From the NCBI RefSeq assembly GCF_900451005.1, contig NZ_UGIB01000001.1, positions 1,240,001 to 1,304,000 of the forward strand: a DNA stretch of 64,000 nt. The letters run 5' to 3'. This document shows positions 53,724 to 62,978 of the stretch, piece by piece (positions within the stretch are counted from its first letter, which is position 1; the number at the start of each line of letters is the position of its first letter). A model generated the notes under the pieces. The model worked only from the letters and a program-made list of their open reading frames with translations, was not told where the DNA came from and did not search any database. The stretch is from Helicobacter fennelliae. Its GTDB lineage: Bacteria > Campylobacterota > Campylobacteria > Campylobacterales > Helicobacteraceae. A program made the translations under genes and the position numbers.

Positions 53724-54836
53724 ATGAGAGCAGCGAGGAGTATTATACAGATTCTGCTCTTGTGCGGGGTGTGTAGTTTTGGCGTGGCTGATGTGATGCT
53801 TCTTGTGCCTTATAAGCAGGAATTGCTAGAAAATGGATCATTAGAGGGCTATCTTGTCAGCGAAAAGCTTGATGGCGTGCGGGCTGTGTGGAATGGCAAG
53901 CAGCTTCAGACAAGGCAGGCAAACCCAATCTTTGCACCACAATGTTTTACGCAAGATTTTCCAGATTTTGCGCTTGATGGCGAGCTGTTTATCGATCGCG
54001 GGAAGTTTGAAGAAGTCCTAGCAATCGTTAGCAAAAAGCAATCACAATGCGAAGAATGGCGCGATGTGGTGTATTATGTGTTTGATGTGCCTACTTGTGG
54101 TGAAAACAACACAAGCACAAATAGCACAGATAGCGCGCAAGATAAAGCCCAAATACCACAAAATCAAATCCTAGATTCTCATATACAATCAAGTGTAGCA
54201 AACGCAGAATCCAACCTAGAATCTAAAAATACGCAACCCAAGAAAAAATCTCACAAATCCAATCAACAACCAAAAAGCGCAGAATCTAACCAAGAATCTA
54301 ATAAAACTAATGAATCCAAAACCAACCCAGAATCTAACTCTAATTTTTGCACGCTTACAAAGCGATTGAATGTGCTTGAACATTATTTAGATTCTGCTTC
54401 TAAAACTCTGCCTATAAAAATCATTCCACAGTGCAGGCTTACTTCACAAACTTCACAAAAAGATTTGCAAAAAATGCTTCAAGAGCTCATCAAGCAAGGT
54501 GGTGAAGGGCTTGTCGTGCGTAAGGATAATGCACCTTATGAGCCATTTAGGACGACAAATGCTCTAAAGCTTAAATCCTATGATGACGCAGAGTGTAAAG
54601 TCGTAGGATATACCAAAGGTAGAGGACGACTTAGTGGCAAAATGGGCTCGATTCTGTGCGAGCAAGAAACGCCAGATGGGAGGATTTTGCGATTTAAAAT
54701 CGGAAGTGGATTTAGCGATAAAATCCGCGAGAATCCACCAGCAATAGGCAGTTTTATCACTTATAAATATTTTGGCTATACCAAAAACAACATTCCACGT
54801 TTTGCAAGTTTTTTGAGAATCTATCATCAAGAATGA
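53724..54836 (+). CDS. exported ATP-dependent DNA ligase (Lig E-like) with low-complexity insert
   Basis: This is a minimal ATP-dependent DNA ligase. The adenylated lysine is in SEKLDGVRAVW (K-x-D-G), followed by ALDGELFIDRGKF, GGEGLVVRKDNAPYEP, NALKLKSYDD and the OB-fold part ending FASFLRIYHQE. Starting at ATG 53724 gives MRAARSIIQILLLCGVCSFGVA, a signal peptide, as in the periplasmic Lig E of Neisseria, Haemophilus and Campylobacter. GTG 53706 or TTG 53667 are possible starts. About 80 residues of Asn/Ser/Glu/Lys repeats (near 54096-54345) split the nucleotidyltransferase domain. It may act on incoming DNA during transformation, which is inference. Confidence 0.88.
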   Translation: MRAARSIIQILLLCGVCSFGVADVMLLVPYKQELLENGSLEGYLVSEKLDGVRAVWNGKQLQTRQANPIFAPQCFTQDFPDFALDGELFIDRGKFEEVLAIVSKKQSQCEEWRDVVYYVFDVPTCGENNTSTNSTDSAQDKAQIPQNQILDSHIQSSVANAESNLESKNTQPKKKSHKSNQQPKSAESNQESNKTNESKTNPESNSNFCTLTKRLNVLEHYLDSASKTLPIKIIPQCRLTSQTSQKDLQKMLQELIKQGGEGLVVRKDNAPYEPFRTTNALKLKSYDDAECKVVGYTKGRGRLSGKMGSILCEQETPDGRILRFKIGSGFSDKIRENPPAIGSFITYKYFGYTKNNIPRFASFLRIYHQE

Positions 54837-54960
54837 TACAAATCAAGAAAGATAGCGACAAATCAAAAGGAATATTTGCAAGAATTTAAGTTTAGATTCT
54901 GTGTTTTTTTGCTAGAATCCTAAATTTCATTACATACATACTAATTCACAAAGGTGCAAT

Positions 54961-55149
54961 ATGGCAAAAAGATGTTTTTTTACGGGCAAAGGACCTATGG
55001 TTGGCAATAATGTAAGCCACGCAAATAACAAAACAAAAAGACGATCGCTTCCAAATTTGCGAAGTGTCAAAATCAAATTAGCCGATGGCTCATCACTTCG
55101 TATCAAAATCGCTGCTTCTACACTAAGGACCATGAAAAAATATTCGTAA
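54961..55149 (+). CDS. rpmB: 50S ribosomal protein L28
   Basis: The 62-residue protein has the L28 signature [33 protein letters not shown]. No zinc cysteine pair is present, as is common in this group. It stands alone between the ligase gene and hemL, with a purine-poor leader. Confidence 0.96.
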   Translation: MAKRCFFTGKGPMVGNNVSHANNKTKRRSLPNLRSVKIKLADGSSLRIKIAASTLRTMKKYS

Positions 55150-55367
55150 ATATTCTTGGATTCTGCTTGAATGTTTGTTTTGCGCCATATATTTGGGTTA
55201 TCTATGGATTCTATGGGTTTAGTGATTTATTTATAGAGCGCAATTCTTTAATCTAGTGTTTTTCTAGCTTTTAGATGGTTTGGGATTTTTATTTTAAATT
55301 TTAAAAACAGCCCTAGAATTTTATCAGAATCTCGCTTATTCAGAATTTACAAACAAAAGGACATCAA

Positions 55368-56660
55368 ATGCGCAATATACTTCATAGTATCAATAGCTTC
55401 AATGAAGCAAAGCAAGTCATTCCGGGCGGGGTGAATTCTCCTGTGAGGGCATTTAAAAGCGTAGGAGGCACGCCTCTTTTTATCCAAAGAGGTGAGGGGT
55501 ATAAGATTTTTGATATTGATGAAAATGAATATATCGATTTTGTGCAGAGCTGGGGACCGCTGATTTTTGGGCATTGTGATAAAGATATAGAATCTTGTGT
55601 GCTTAGCGCACTTCAATGTGGGCTTAGCTTTGGTGCGCCAACAGCAAGAGAGACAGCCCTTATCAAAGAAATTTTGCCTTGTTATCATGGCATTGAAAAA
55701 ATGCGACTTGTCAATTCCGGCACAGAAGCGACAATGAGTGCTATACGATTAGCAAGGGCGTTTAGCAAAAAAGATGATATTATCAAATTTGATGGCTGCT
55801 ATCATGGACATAGCGATGCATTGCTTGTGAGTGCTGGGAGCGGGTGCGCGACTTTTGGCACGCCTAGCTCGCCGGGCATTCCAAATGACATAAGCAAGCA
55901 CACTTTGGTAGCGCGATATAATGATATAGATTCTGTGAGAGAGTGCATGCAGGCAAGTGGGAATGTCGCGTGTATTATCATTGAGCCTATTGCTGGCAAT
56001 ATGGGGCTTGTGCCGGCGGATAAAGAGTTTTTGCTCTCTCTTCGTGAATTATGCGACAAACATCATATCGTGCTGATTCTTGATGAGGTGATGAGCGGGT
56101 TTCGAGCGGGGCTTAATGGCGTGCAAAGCTTTGTGGAGATTGAGGCGGATTTGGCGACATTTGGGAAGGTTATCGGCGGGGGAATGCCACTAGCAGCCTT
56201 TGGTGGCAAGCAAGAAATCATGGATATGCTTTCACCCGAAGGTGGCGTATATCAAGCAGGCACACTAAGCGGGAATCCAATCGCAACAGCCGCTGGTTTG
56301 GTGACTTTGTGCAAAATCAAAAATACCCCAAATCTTTATACGCGACTTGAGCAGTTGGCGCATTTTTTGGTTAATGGCTTACAAAGCATTGCGCATAGGC
56401 ATAATATCGCTTTGCAAACGAGCGTGCGAGGCAGTATGTTTGGGTTTTTCTTCAATCAAAATCAAGTAAAAAATTTTGATGATGCCAAAAAGTCTGATAC
56501 ACAGCTTTTTGCACGCTTTCATCAAGAAATGCTAAGACGCGGGGTGTATTTTGCATGCTCGCAGTTTGAGACTGGGTTTATTTGCACTCCTATGGATAAG
56601 GGCGTGATTGAAAGAGTGCTTGAATGCGCAGATGAAAGCTTTGCAGCTATCAAAAAATAA
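55368..56660 (+). CDS. hemL: glutamate-1-semialdehyde 2,1-aminomutase
   Basis: HemL converts glutamate 1-semialdehyde to 5-aminolevulinate in haem synthesis by the C5 route. The PLP lysine is in [16 protein letters not shown], with [49 protein letters not shown] and [13 protein letters not shown]. Length 430 is normal. AAAGGA precedes the ATG. The TAA stop overlaps the next start codon by one base. Confidence 0.97.
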   Translation: MRNILHSINSFNEAKQVIPGGVNSPVRAFKSVGGTPLFIQRGEGYKIFDIDENEYIDFVQSWGPLIFGHCDKDIESCVLSALQCGLSFGAPTARETALIKEILPCYHGIEKMRLVNSGTEATMSAIRLARAFSKKDDIIKFDGCYHGHSDALLVSAGSGCATFGTPSSPGIPNDISKHTLVARYNDIDSVRECMQASGNVACIIIEPIAGNMGLVPADKEFLLSLRELCDKHHIVLILDEVMSGFRAGLNGVQSFVEIEADLATFGKVIGGGMPLAAFGGKQEIMDMLSPEGGVYQAGTLSGNPIATAAGLVTLCKIKNTPNLYTRLEQLAHFLVNGLQSIAHRHNIALQTSVRGSMFGFFFNQNQVKNFDDAKKSDTQLFARFHQEMLRRGVYFACSQFETGFICTPMDKGVIERVLECADESFAAIKK

Positions 56661-57202
56661 TGAAAAAATTCTCTCAACATTCACAAAACTTGCAAGATTC
56701 TCAAAATACACACAATATACCAAATCCTAAGAGTGATTTAGAGCAAGATAAGCAAGATAAGCTACTTTTAGAAGTAGCAGAATCTAGCGAGGTAGAATCT
56801 AGTCAAGATTTATCTCTTGCAACATCTCCTACGACATCTTCTGCAACTTCAGCGAGTGTGGATTTCAAAGATTCTCAAGATGCTCAACACAAAGATTCTC
56901 ATCGTAGGCAAAGAATGCAAAAAATCATTCATGGTGCGTATGATTTGAGTTTGGGGATTTCAATCGTTGTGGCTATTTTGCTAGGTGTGGGGATTGGGTT
57001 TTTGCTTTGGAAGGCGTTTGAGAGTCAGTGGTTGCTATTTTTGGGGATTTTTTGGGGGGTTGCAGCAGCAGGGCTTAATATCTACAAAGCCTATAAACGC
57101 ACCAAAAAAGAGCTTGATATGCTTGCCAAAGATCCCAAATACAACTACAAAAAGCCAGAAGAATCTAGCGATGATAGCGATGAATGGAGTTGGGAGAAAT
57201 AA
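56660..57202 (+). CDS. AtpZ/AtpI-like membrane protein with variable N-terminal extension
   Basis: The C-terminal 90 residues match the AtpZ/AtpI type: HGAYDLSLGISIVVAILLGVGIGFLLWKAF, a second helix (WLLFLGIFWGVAAAGLNIYKAY) and a charged tail. Such proteins help magnesium uptake or c-ring assembly for F-ATPase. The first 85 residues are an unrelated Ser/Asp/Thr-rich stretch (AESSEVESSQDLSLATSPTT) using the GATTCT and GAATCT words. The atpB gene is distant (1-477). It is coupled to hemL by TAATG. Confidence 0.8.
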   Translation: MKKFSQHSQNLQDSQNTHNIPNPKSDLEQDKQDKLLLEVAESSEVESSQDLSLATSPTTSSATSASVDFKDSQDAQHKDSHRRQRMQKIIHGAYDLSLGISIVVAILLGVGIGFLLWKAFESQWLLFLGIFWGVAAAGLNIYKAYKRTKKELDMLAKDPKYNYKKPEESSDDSDEWSWEK

Positions 57203-58198
57203 ATGACAATTGGGTTTATATTGTTTCATCGTGGCATTGGAGATTATTGCGTTGCGTTTAAGGCATTGTATTTGATGAAGCACATATATGGAGCAAGGAT
57301 TGTGGTATTTGGCAATAAAGCGGTATGCAATCTTTTGGAATATGCTTCATATATCGATCAATGCGAGGACATCGGGGAGCTTAATCAAAAAAGTGTAGAG
57401 TGCATTAATTCATACCATTGTGATTGTGCTATTTTGGTGCAAGCACGATCAAAATCTATCAAAGCACTAGAATCTAGCAATATCAAAAAAGTTATTACAC
57501 CACTTAAATTGCGATCGCTTATCTCACCAAAATGTCGCACTTCTATATGGCTTTTTTTACGACATAGAATGATAAGTATGACAGATGTGATGTGTGAATT
57601 AGCGCGGTATATCAATCCTAAGCTCTATGATAAACATATCGCTGAGATTAAGATTCCAGCTAAGCTTATATCCACAGCCCCAAAGCATAAGAAGGCTATT
57701 AGTGAGTTTTTAACGACAAATTGCCCTAATCGAGAATTTGTCATTATTAATCCTTTCAGTGTTTCTGCTTTTAGTTCGCTTTCTTTAGAGGGGTTTTTGG
57801 AGTTGATAGAGCGATTTGAGAAGCGATTTAGCAAGTATGTACCATTAGTTATCACTTATCCTGCGGTGCATACGCAGTTTATGCAGAATCTAAAAGATTC
57901 AAAGCGATCTTTTTCCTCACTTGTTGTGTTTGAAAACAATGATGATCTGCTCTATCTTGTCGAGATGGTAGATCGTGCAAAATGTGTAATCAGCCCTAGC
58001 ACAGGCGTAATTCACATCGCTTCATGTTTGCATATCCCAACTATCGGGCTTTTTTCAAAACGCGATATAGTGCATTGGGGGACATTAGATAAATGTTATG
58101 TAGAGATTCCAAAGCCATTATCTACGATAAACAAGCAAGAAGAAGAAATAATAATCGAGGAGACTTTAAGGGTATTTGGTGAATGTTGTGCAAAATAA
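57203..58198 (+). CDS. glycosyltransferase family 9 (heptosyltransferase-like)
   Basis: The 331-residue protein has the GT9 fold. It has an N-terminal region like FHRGIGDYCVAFKALYLMK and the C-terminal donor site DRAKCVISPSTGVIHIASCLHIPTIGLFSK. GT9 enzymes usually transfer heptose to the LPS core. The heptose donor genes are at the right end of the window. It begins one base after the AtpZ-like gene. The acceptor is unknown. Confidence 0.85.
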   Translation: MTIGFILFHRGIGDYCVAFKALYLMKHIYGARIVVFGNKAVCNLLEYASYIDQCEDIGELNQKSVECINSYHCDCAILVQARSKSIKALESSNIKKVITPLKLRSLISPKCRTSIWLFLRHRMISMTDVMCELARYINPKLYDKHIAEIKIPAKLISTAPKHKKAISEFLTTNCPNREFVIINPFSVSAFSSLSLEGFLELIERFEKRFSKYVPLVITYPAVHTQFMQNLKDSKRSFSSLVVFENNDDLLYLVEMVDRAKCVISPSTGVIHIASCLHIPTIGLFSKRDIVHWGTLDKCYVEIPKPLSTINKQEEEIIIEETLRVFGECCAK

Positions 58199-58291
58199 TC
58201 AAGCAATAAAAATTAGCCATAAAACTTAGCATATCAAGTCTAAGAAGTCTTTTTAATCACACAAATCTATGCCAAAAATCCAGATTTTGGC

Positions 58292-58297
58292 TATAAT
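58292..58297 (+). promoter_or_regulatory. -10 element TATAAT for ilvD
   Basis: GGCTATAATTTC lies 54 bases before the ilvD start. No attenuator-like leader peptide is evident between them. Confidence 0.6.
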
Positions 58298-58351
58298 TTC
58301 TCATATTTTAGGGTTTATAAGATACAAAATAAGCACAATCAAGGATCAATA

Positions 58352-60040
58352 ATGCGAAGTGATATTATCAAAGTTGGGGCGCAAAAAGCACCACATAGAA
58401 GTCTTTTGCGTGGAGTTGGACTCAAAGATGAGGATTTCAAAAAGCCTTTTATAGGGATTGCAAATAGTCATATTGACATCATTCCAGGGCATTATTTTTT
58501 GGCAGAATATGGCAGAATCATCAAAGAAGAAATCCAAAAAGCCGGTGGTGTGGCATTTGAGTTTAATACCATTGGTGTTGATGATGGGATCGCTATGGGT
58601 CATCAAGGTATGCTTTATTCGCTTCCAAGTCGCGAGCTCATCGCTGATAGCATTGAGACGGTGATGAATGCTCATAGTCTTGATGCGCTCATTTGCATTC
58701 CAAACTGCGATAAAATCACGCCCGGAATGGTTATGGGGGCATTGCGAGTTAATGTGCCGACAATTTTTGTCAGTGGCGGTCCTATGAAAGCAGGCACTAT
58801 GCATGATGGCTCAAGGATTGGATTATCACAAGTATTTGAGGCTGTCGGTGCGTTTGAAGCGCACAAAATCGATGAGCAAAAGTTGTATGAGTTTGAATGC
58901 CAAGCATGCCCTAGTGGCGGAAGTTGTAGCGGAATGTTTACTGCAAACTCGATGAATACGCTTTGTGAAGCAATGGGTATAGCACTGCCTGGAAATGGCA
59001 CAATCCCAGCACTCACAGAGCAACGAGAAAAGCTATTGCGCACAGCAGCGCGAAGGATCGTGCAAATCGCACTAGATTCTGCGCTCACAGAGCAGTTTAG
59101 ACTCAAAAACATACTCAACAAAAACGCCATTCATAACGCATTTGTCGTAGATATGGCAATGGGTGGAAGCACAAATACGGTTTTGCATATGCTTGCAATC
59201 GCCAAAGAAGCGGAGGTTGAATTTGATCTCAAACACATCAATGAAATCGCCAAAAATGTCGCACATCTAACCAAAATCGCCCCTGCTGTCGATAATGTCT
59301 ATATGGAGGACATCAATAATGCCGGCGGTGTGAGCGCAGTAATGAATGAAATCCACTCGCAAAATAACGCGCTAATAGATAATCTCACAATCACAGGCGA
59401 GAGGCTATATCAGAGAATCCAAAATGCCAAAATCAAAGACACACAAGTCATTCACCCCAAAGACAAAGCTTTTTCGCAAACTGGTGGCTTAAAAATTTTA
59501 TTTGGCAATATCGCTAAAGATGGCGCAGTGATAAAAGTCGGCGCAATGGCTGAAGGTATGAAAGATTTTGTTGGCAAGGCGGTTGTGTTTGATTCGCAAG
59601 AGCAGGCGATTAAGGGGATTTCAAAAGGTGAGGTTAAGGCTGGGGCTGTTGTTGTGATCCGCTATGAAGGACCAAAAGGAGGACCCGGAATGCCTGAAAT
59701 GCTAAGCCCGACAAGTCTTATTATGGGAATGGGATTGGGAGAATCTGTCGCGCTCATCACTGATGGAAGATTTAGCGGGGCGACAAGAGGAGCGTGTATC
59801 GGGCATATCAGTCCTGAAGCGGCTGAAGGTGGCGAAATCGCGCTGATAGAAAACGGCGATGAGATTCGTATCAATATCAATGAGGGGGTTTTAGAGCTTC
59901 TTGTAGATTCTGCGACTTTGCAAGAAAGACGCGCCAAATGGCAACCCATCAAAAAACATATCACAAGTAAATGGCTCAAACGTTATTCATTGCTTGTCAG
60001 CAATGCCACAAATGGAGCGGTTCTTAAAACAGAATTATAA
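58352..60040 (+). CDS. ilvD: dihydroxy-acid dehydratase
   Basis: IlvD is the iron-sulfur dehydratase of branched-chain amino-acid synthesis. The cluster cysteines are in [13 protein letters not shown] and [16 protein letters not shown]. Family segments [40 protein letters not shown] and [15 protein letters not shown] are all present. Length 562 is typical. AAGGA precedes the ATG. It stands alone with its own promoter. Confidence 0.97.
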   Translation: MRSDIIKVGAQKAPHRSLLRGVGLKDEDFKKPFIGIANSHIDIIPGHYFLAEYGRIIKEEIQKAGGVAFEFNTIGVDDGIAMGHQGMLYSLPSRELIADSIETVMNAHSLDALICIPNCDKITPGMVMGALRVNVPTIFVSGGPMKAGTMHDGSRIGLSQVFEAVGAFEAHKIDEQKLYEFECQACPSGGSCSGMFTANSMNTLCEAMGIALPGNGTIPALTEQREKLLRTAARRIVQIALDSALTEQFRLKNILNKNAIHNAFVVDMAMGGSTNTVLHMLAIAKEAEVEFDLKHINEIAKNVAHLTKIAPAVDNVYMEDINNAGGVSAVMNEIHSQNNALIDNLTITGERLYQRIQNAKIKDTQVIHPKDKAFSQTGGLKILFGNIAKDGAVIKVGAMAEGMKDFVGKAVVFDSQEQAIKGISKGEVKAGAVVVIRYEGPKGGPGMPEMLSPTSLIMGMGLGESVALITDGRFSGATRGACIGHISPEAAEGGEIALIENGDEIRININEGVLELLVDSATLQERRAKWQPIKKHITSKWLKRYSLLVSNATNGAVLKTEL

Positions 60041-60127
60041 ATTGAGTGAAGCATTTACTTTTTGGTTTTAGACTAAGCCAAAAGATTAATATATCTTTCG
60101 TGATTTTTAGTGCTTCAAGGAGTAATG

Positions 60128-60817
60128 ATGAAAAATATTTTTGTTGCTATGGTGTTTGGGGCTCTTTTTGGGGGGTTGCTAGCTGGCTGTGCGAAATTTG
60201 AGATTCTGCCACAAAATATCACGCTTTATTCAAAAGGTGTGAAAATCATTCAATCACAAAAGCAAGATTCTAAAGTCCAGCTCGAAATCGCCCAAAGAGA
60301 TACGTTAGATGATTTGCTTGTGTTTTATGTCTCCGCACAGCTTAATTCACCCAAAGCGATACTTTTTAGCACCGATAATGTGCGGGCGTCTTTTGATAAT
60401 CAAGCACTAAAAATCTATACATACAAGGAAATAGCAGAATCTGATTATAATTTTATCGATATATTGCAAGATTATAATATTCCCACGCCAACGCCATCAG
60501 CAGGCTCTTCTATGGCATATAATATCGCGCCATTTTATTATTATGCATATCCGGGTTTTATGTATTTTTCGCCGATGTTAAGCCCATTTTATATTAATAA
60601 TTCTCAAGACATAGCCTTTAGGCAAGAAAAGCGAGGCGCGCTTAAGGTTTTGCTTATGAATTATTTGCGTGAAAGCACATTAAGCCACGAGATAAGCGCG
60701 CAGGGCGGATTTGTAGCTATTTCTAAAAAGCAAATCAAAAAAGATGGATTATTAAAACTTGAAGTGCAAATCAATCACGATATACACACTTTTGCAATCG
60801 ATATGAAAAGTTTTTAG
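60128..60817 (+). CDS. lipoprotein, unknown function
   Basis: A lipoprotein signal (MKNIFVAMVFGALFGGLLAGC) ends in the lipobox LLAGC. The mature part of about 208 residues is beta-rich, with a Tyr/Phe/Pro-rich middle (PFYYYAYPGFMYFSPML, about residues 130-160). I do not recognise a family with confidence. I chose ATG 60128, five bases after AAGGAG; ATG 60125 and GTG 60110 are in frame but badly spaced. It is convergent with gmhA. Confidence 0.7.
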   Translation: MKNIFVAMVFGALFGGLLAGCAKFEILPQNITLYSKGVKIIQSQKQDSKVQLEIAQRDTLDDLLVFYVSAQLNSPKAILFSTDNVRASFDNQALKIYTYKEIAESDYNFIDILQDYNIPTPTPSAGSSMAYNIAPFYYYAYPGFMYFSPMLSPFYINNSQDIAFRQEKRGALKVLLMNYLRESTLSHEISAQGGFVAISKKQIKKDGLLKLEVQINHDIHTFAIDMKSF

Positions 60818-60997
60818 CAATTACAAAATAAGTTATAGCCAAATTGCTATTTTACTCAGCATTTCAAATCACTAAAAATAATTAAATGGCAAAAATTAAT
60901 CGCCAAAAGCCAAATCACAAAACGCTTATAGCTTTGGCAATATCGTTAGTGTTTGTCGTGGAATGCGATATTGGAGTGATATCAACAATGTTTATTA

Positions 60998-61561
60998 TTA
61001 ATATGTAGCCTCAATCAATCCACACAGAATATGGATAACCAAAATATGAGCTTCTTGGATTCTGGGTGTATGATTGCTTGGGATCACAAGATTAAGATCG
61101 CAAACCTCATTCATACTTCCACCGCCCTTTCCGCTTAGCCCCATACAAAAGCAGCCGATTTTTTTGCCCTCTTTGAAAGCATTAAGCACATTTGGCGAAT
61201 TACCACTTGTCGAGATTCCAAATAGCACATCACCACAATTTGCGATCGCTTGCACTTGGCGAGAAAACACAAACTCAAATCCATAATCATTGCCAATAGC
61301 ACTCATGGCTGAAGTATCTGTTGAGATTGCGATTCCGGGCAGTGCGACTCGCTCTTTTTTGTATCGCCCGCTTAGCTCTGCTGCGAAGTGTTGCGCATCA
61401 GCGGCACTTCCACCATTGCCAAATAAAATAACTCTATTTCTTTTTTCTAATGTCTGGCTTAGAATCTTTGCAGCTTGCGCAATGTTAGATTCTAGTAATT
61501 CTTTTGTTTTGCTTAGGATTTGGATACTTTCTTGTATCTCAGAATCTATAAAATCCTTCAT
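60998..61561 (-). CDS. gmhA: sedoheptulose-7-phosphate isomerase
   Basis: GmhA starts ADP-heptose synthesis for the LPS core by isomerising sedoheptulose 7-phosphate. The SIS-domain sequence shows [57 protein letters not shown] and [12 protein letters not shown]. Length 187 is typical. AAGGAG precedes the ATG, one base after the hldE stop. hldD-hldE-gmhA form an operon. Confidence 0.96.
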   Translation of the reverse strand: MKDFIDSEIQESIQILSKTKELLESNIAQAAKILSQTLEKRNRVILFGNGGSAADAQHFAAELSGRYKKERVALPGIAISTDTSAMSAIGNDYGFEFVFSRQVQAIANCGDVLFGISTSGNSPNVLNAFKEGKKIGCFCMGLSGKGGGSMNEVCDLNLVIPSNHTPRIQEAHILVIHILCGLIEATY

Positions 61562-61562
61562 C

Positions 61563-62978
61563 TTAGCTCCTTATTTTTTCTATGATTTTTGTGCTTGATT
61601 TGCCCTCGATGAAATCTACCAATTTAACTTCTTTTGCAAACTCACTTCCAGCAATAGCCTTTCCTTGATAATCACTTCCTTTGACAAGCACATCGGGAGC
61701 GATGAGGCGCACAAGATCGCGTGGCGTCTCTTCATCAAATATCACGATATAATCCACACATTCAAGTGCCGATAAAATCGCTGCTCTGTCGTCTTGCGAA
61801 TTGATAGGGCGAGATTCTCCTTTGAGCTTTTTGACTGAGCTATCGCTATTTAGCCCGATGATGAGTATATCGCCAAGCTCTTTTGCTTTTTGAAGGTATT
61901 CAATATGCCCGCGATGCAAAATATCAAAACAGCCATTTGTAAAGATGATTTTATGCTCCCTTAATGAAGGTAACAAAGTCTCTAGCTCTGCATGTTGCAG
62001 AATCTTAGAATTTGCATACGCGCCATTATGCAAAAAGCTTATGATCTCACTCAAAGTCGCCGTAGCGCTTCCGACTTTACCTACGACCACAGCTGCTGCG
62101 GCATTAGCAAAAGTTGTCGCCTTAAAAATATCAAGCCCGCTACTTAGCCCAAATGCAAGAGCAGCGATCACCGTATCACCCGCACCTGTTACATCATACA
62201 CTTCTTGAGAAATCGTTGGAGATTTGATGAGCTTTTTTTTACTATCCAAAATAGCGATTCCATCTTCGCTTAAAGTTACTAAGCAAATCTCTAAATTGCA
62301 CATTTTTTTGATTTTAAGCATAGCTTCTTTGAGGCTTTCATCATCTTTGATTTGGATTTGTGTGGCTTGCATTGCTTCTGTTTTGTTTGGGGTGAGCAGT
62401 GTGGCGTTTTTGTATTTGGTATAATCACTTCCCTTTGGATCGACAAGGATAAATTTATTTTCGCTTCTTGCAAGGTTTATGATTTCTTTTGTCAAATCAT
62501 CTCGCAAAACGCCCTTTGCATAATCAGACAATATAATCGCATCAAAAGTATTCATCTTGTATGAAAGCATCGAGAGAATCTCATTTTTGAGCTCATCATC
62601 AATGTGGTTATTATCCTCCCTATCGACACGCAAAACTTGCTGATTTGCGACTAAGATTCTGCTTTTTTGGGTTGTCGGACGCTTTTTGATAGGCACAACA
62701 AACCCAACATCAATACACAATCTATCAAGCTCGCTTATAAGCCATTTTCCCATATCATCATCACCGATGACTCCGCATATACTCACTTTTGCGCCAAGAC
62801 AGCTTAGATTTGCAGCGACATTGCATGCACCGCCAAGTCGATTGCTCTCGTTTTTGATATTGACAACTTGCACAGGAGCTTCGGGTGATATGCGATCGCA
62901 TTTTCCCCATACATAATGATCAACCATCAAATCTCCGATTACGAGAATCTTTGGTTGTTTGGTATTAAAATTAAACAT
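61563..62978 (-). CDS. hldE: bifunctional heptose 7-phosphate kinase / heptose 1-phosphate adenylyltransferase
   Basis: HldE has two domains. The N-terminal ribokinase-like kinase (about residues 1-310) has [23 protein letters not shown], the [14 protein letters not shown] substrate segment and the catalytic [12 protein letters not shown]. The C-terminal nucleotidyltransferase (about 335-471) has [25 protein letters not shown]. Between them they make ADP-heptose. Length 471 is usual. The start overlaps the hldD end by eight bases, and AAGGAG precedes the ATG. Confidence 0.96.
   Translation of the reverse strand: MFNFNTKQPKILVIGDLMVDHYVWGKCDRISPEAPVQVVNIKNESNRLGGACNVAANLSCLGAKVSICGVIGDDDMGKWLISELDRLCIDVGFVVPIKKRPTTQKSRILVANQQVLRVDREDNNHIDDELKNEILSMLSYKMNTFDAIILSDYAKGVLRDDLTKEIINLARSENKFILVDPKGSDYTKYKNATLLTPNKTEAMQATQIQIKDDESLKEAMLKIKKMCNLEICLVTLSEDGIAILDSKKKLIKSPTISQEVYDVTGAGDTVIAALAFGLSSGLDIFKATTFANAAAAVVVGKVGSATATLSEIISFLHNGAYANSKILQHAELETLLPSLREHKIIFTNGCFDILHRGHIEYLQKAKELGDILIIGLNSDSSVKKLKGESRPINSQDDRAAILSALECVDYIVIFDEETPRDLVRLIAPDVLVKGSDYQGKAIAGSEFAKEVKLVDFIEGKSSTKIIEKIRS

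Noticed and set aside
60886-61008. 40-codon plus-strand frame MAKINRQKPNHK... with a hydrophobic middle in the gap before gmhA
   Set aside because: No ribosome site, overlaps the end of gmhA on the other strand, and no known relative. Possible but unsupported.
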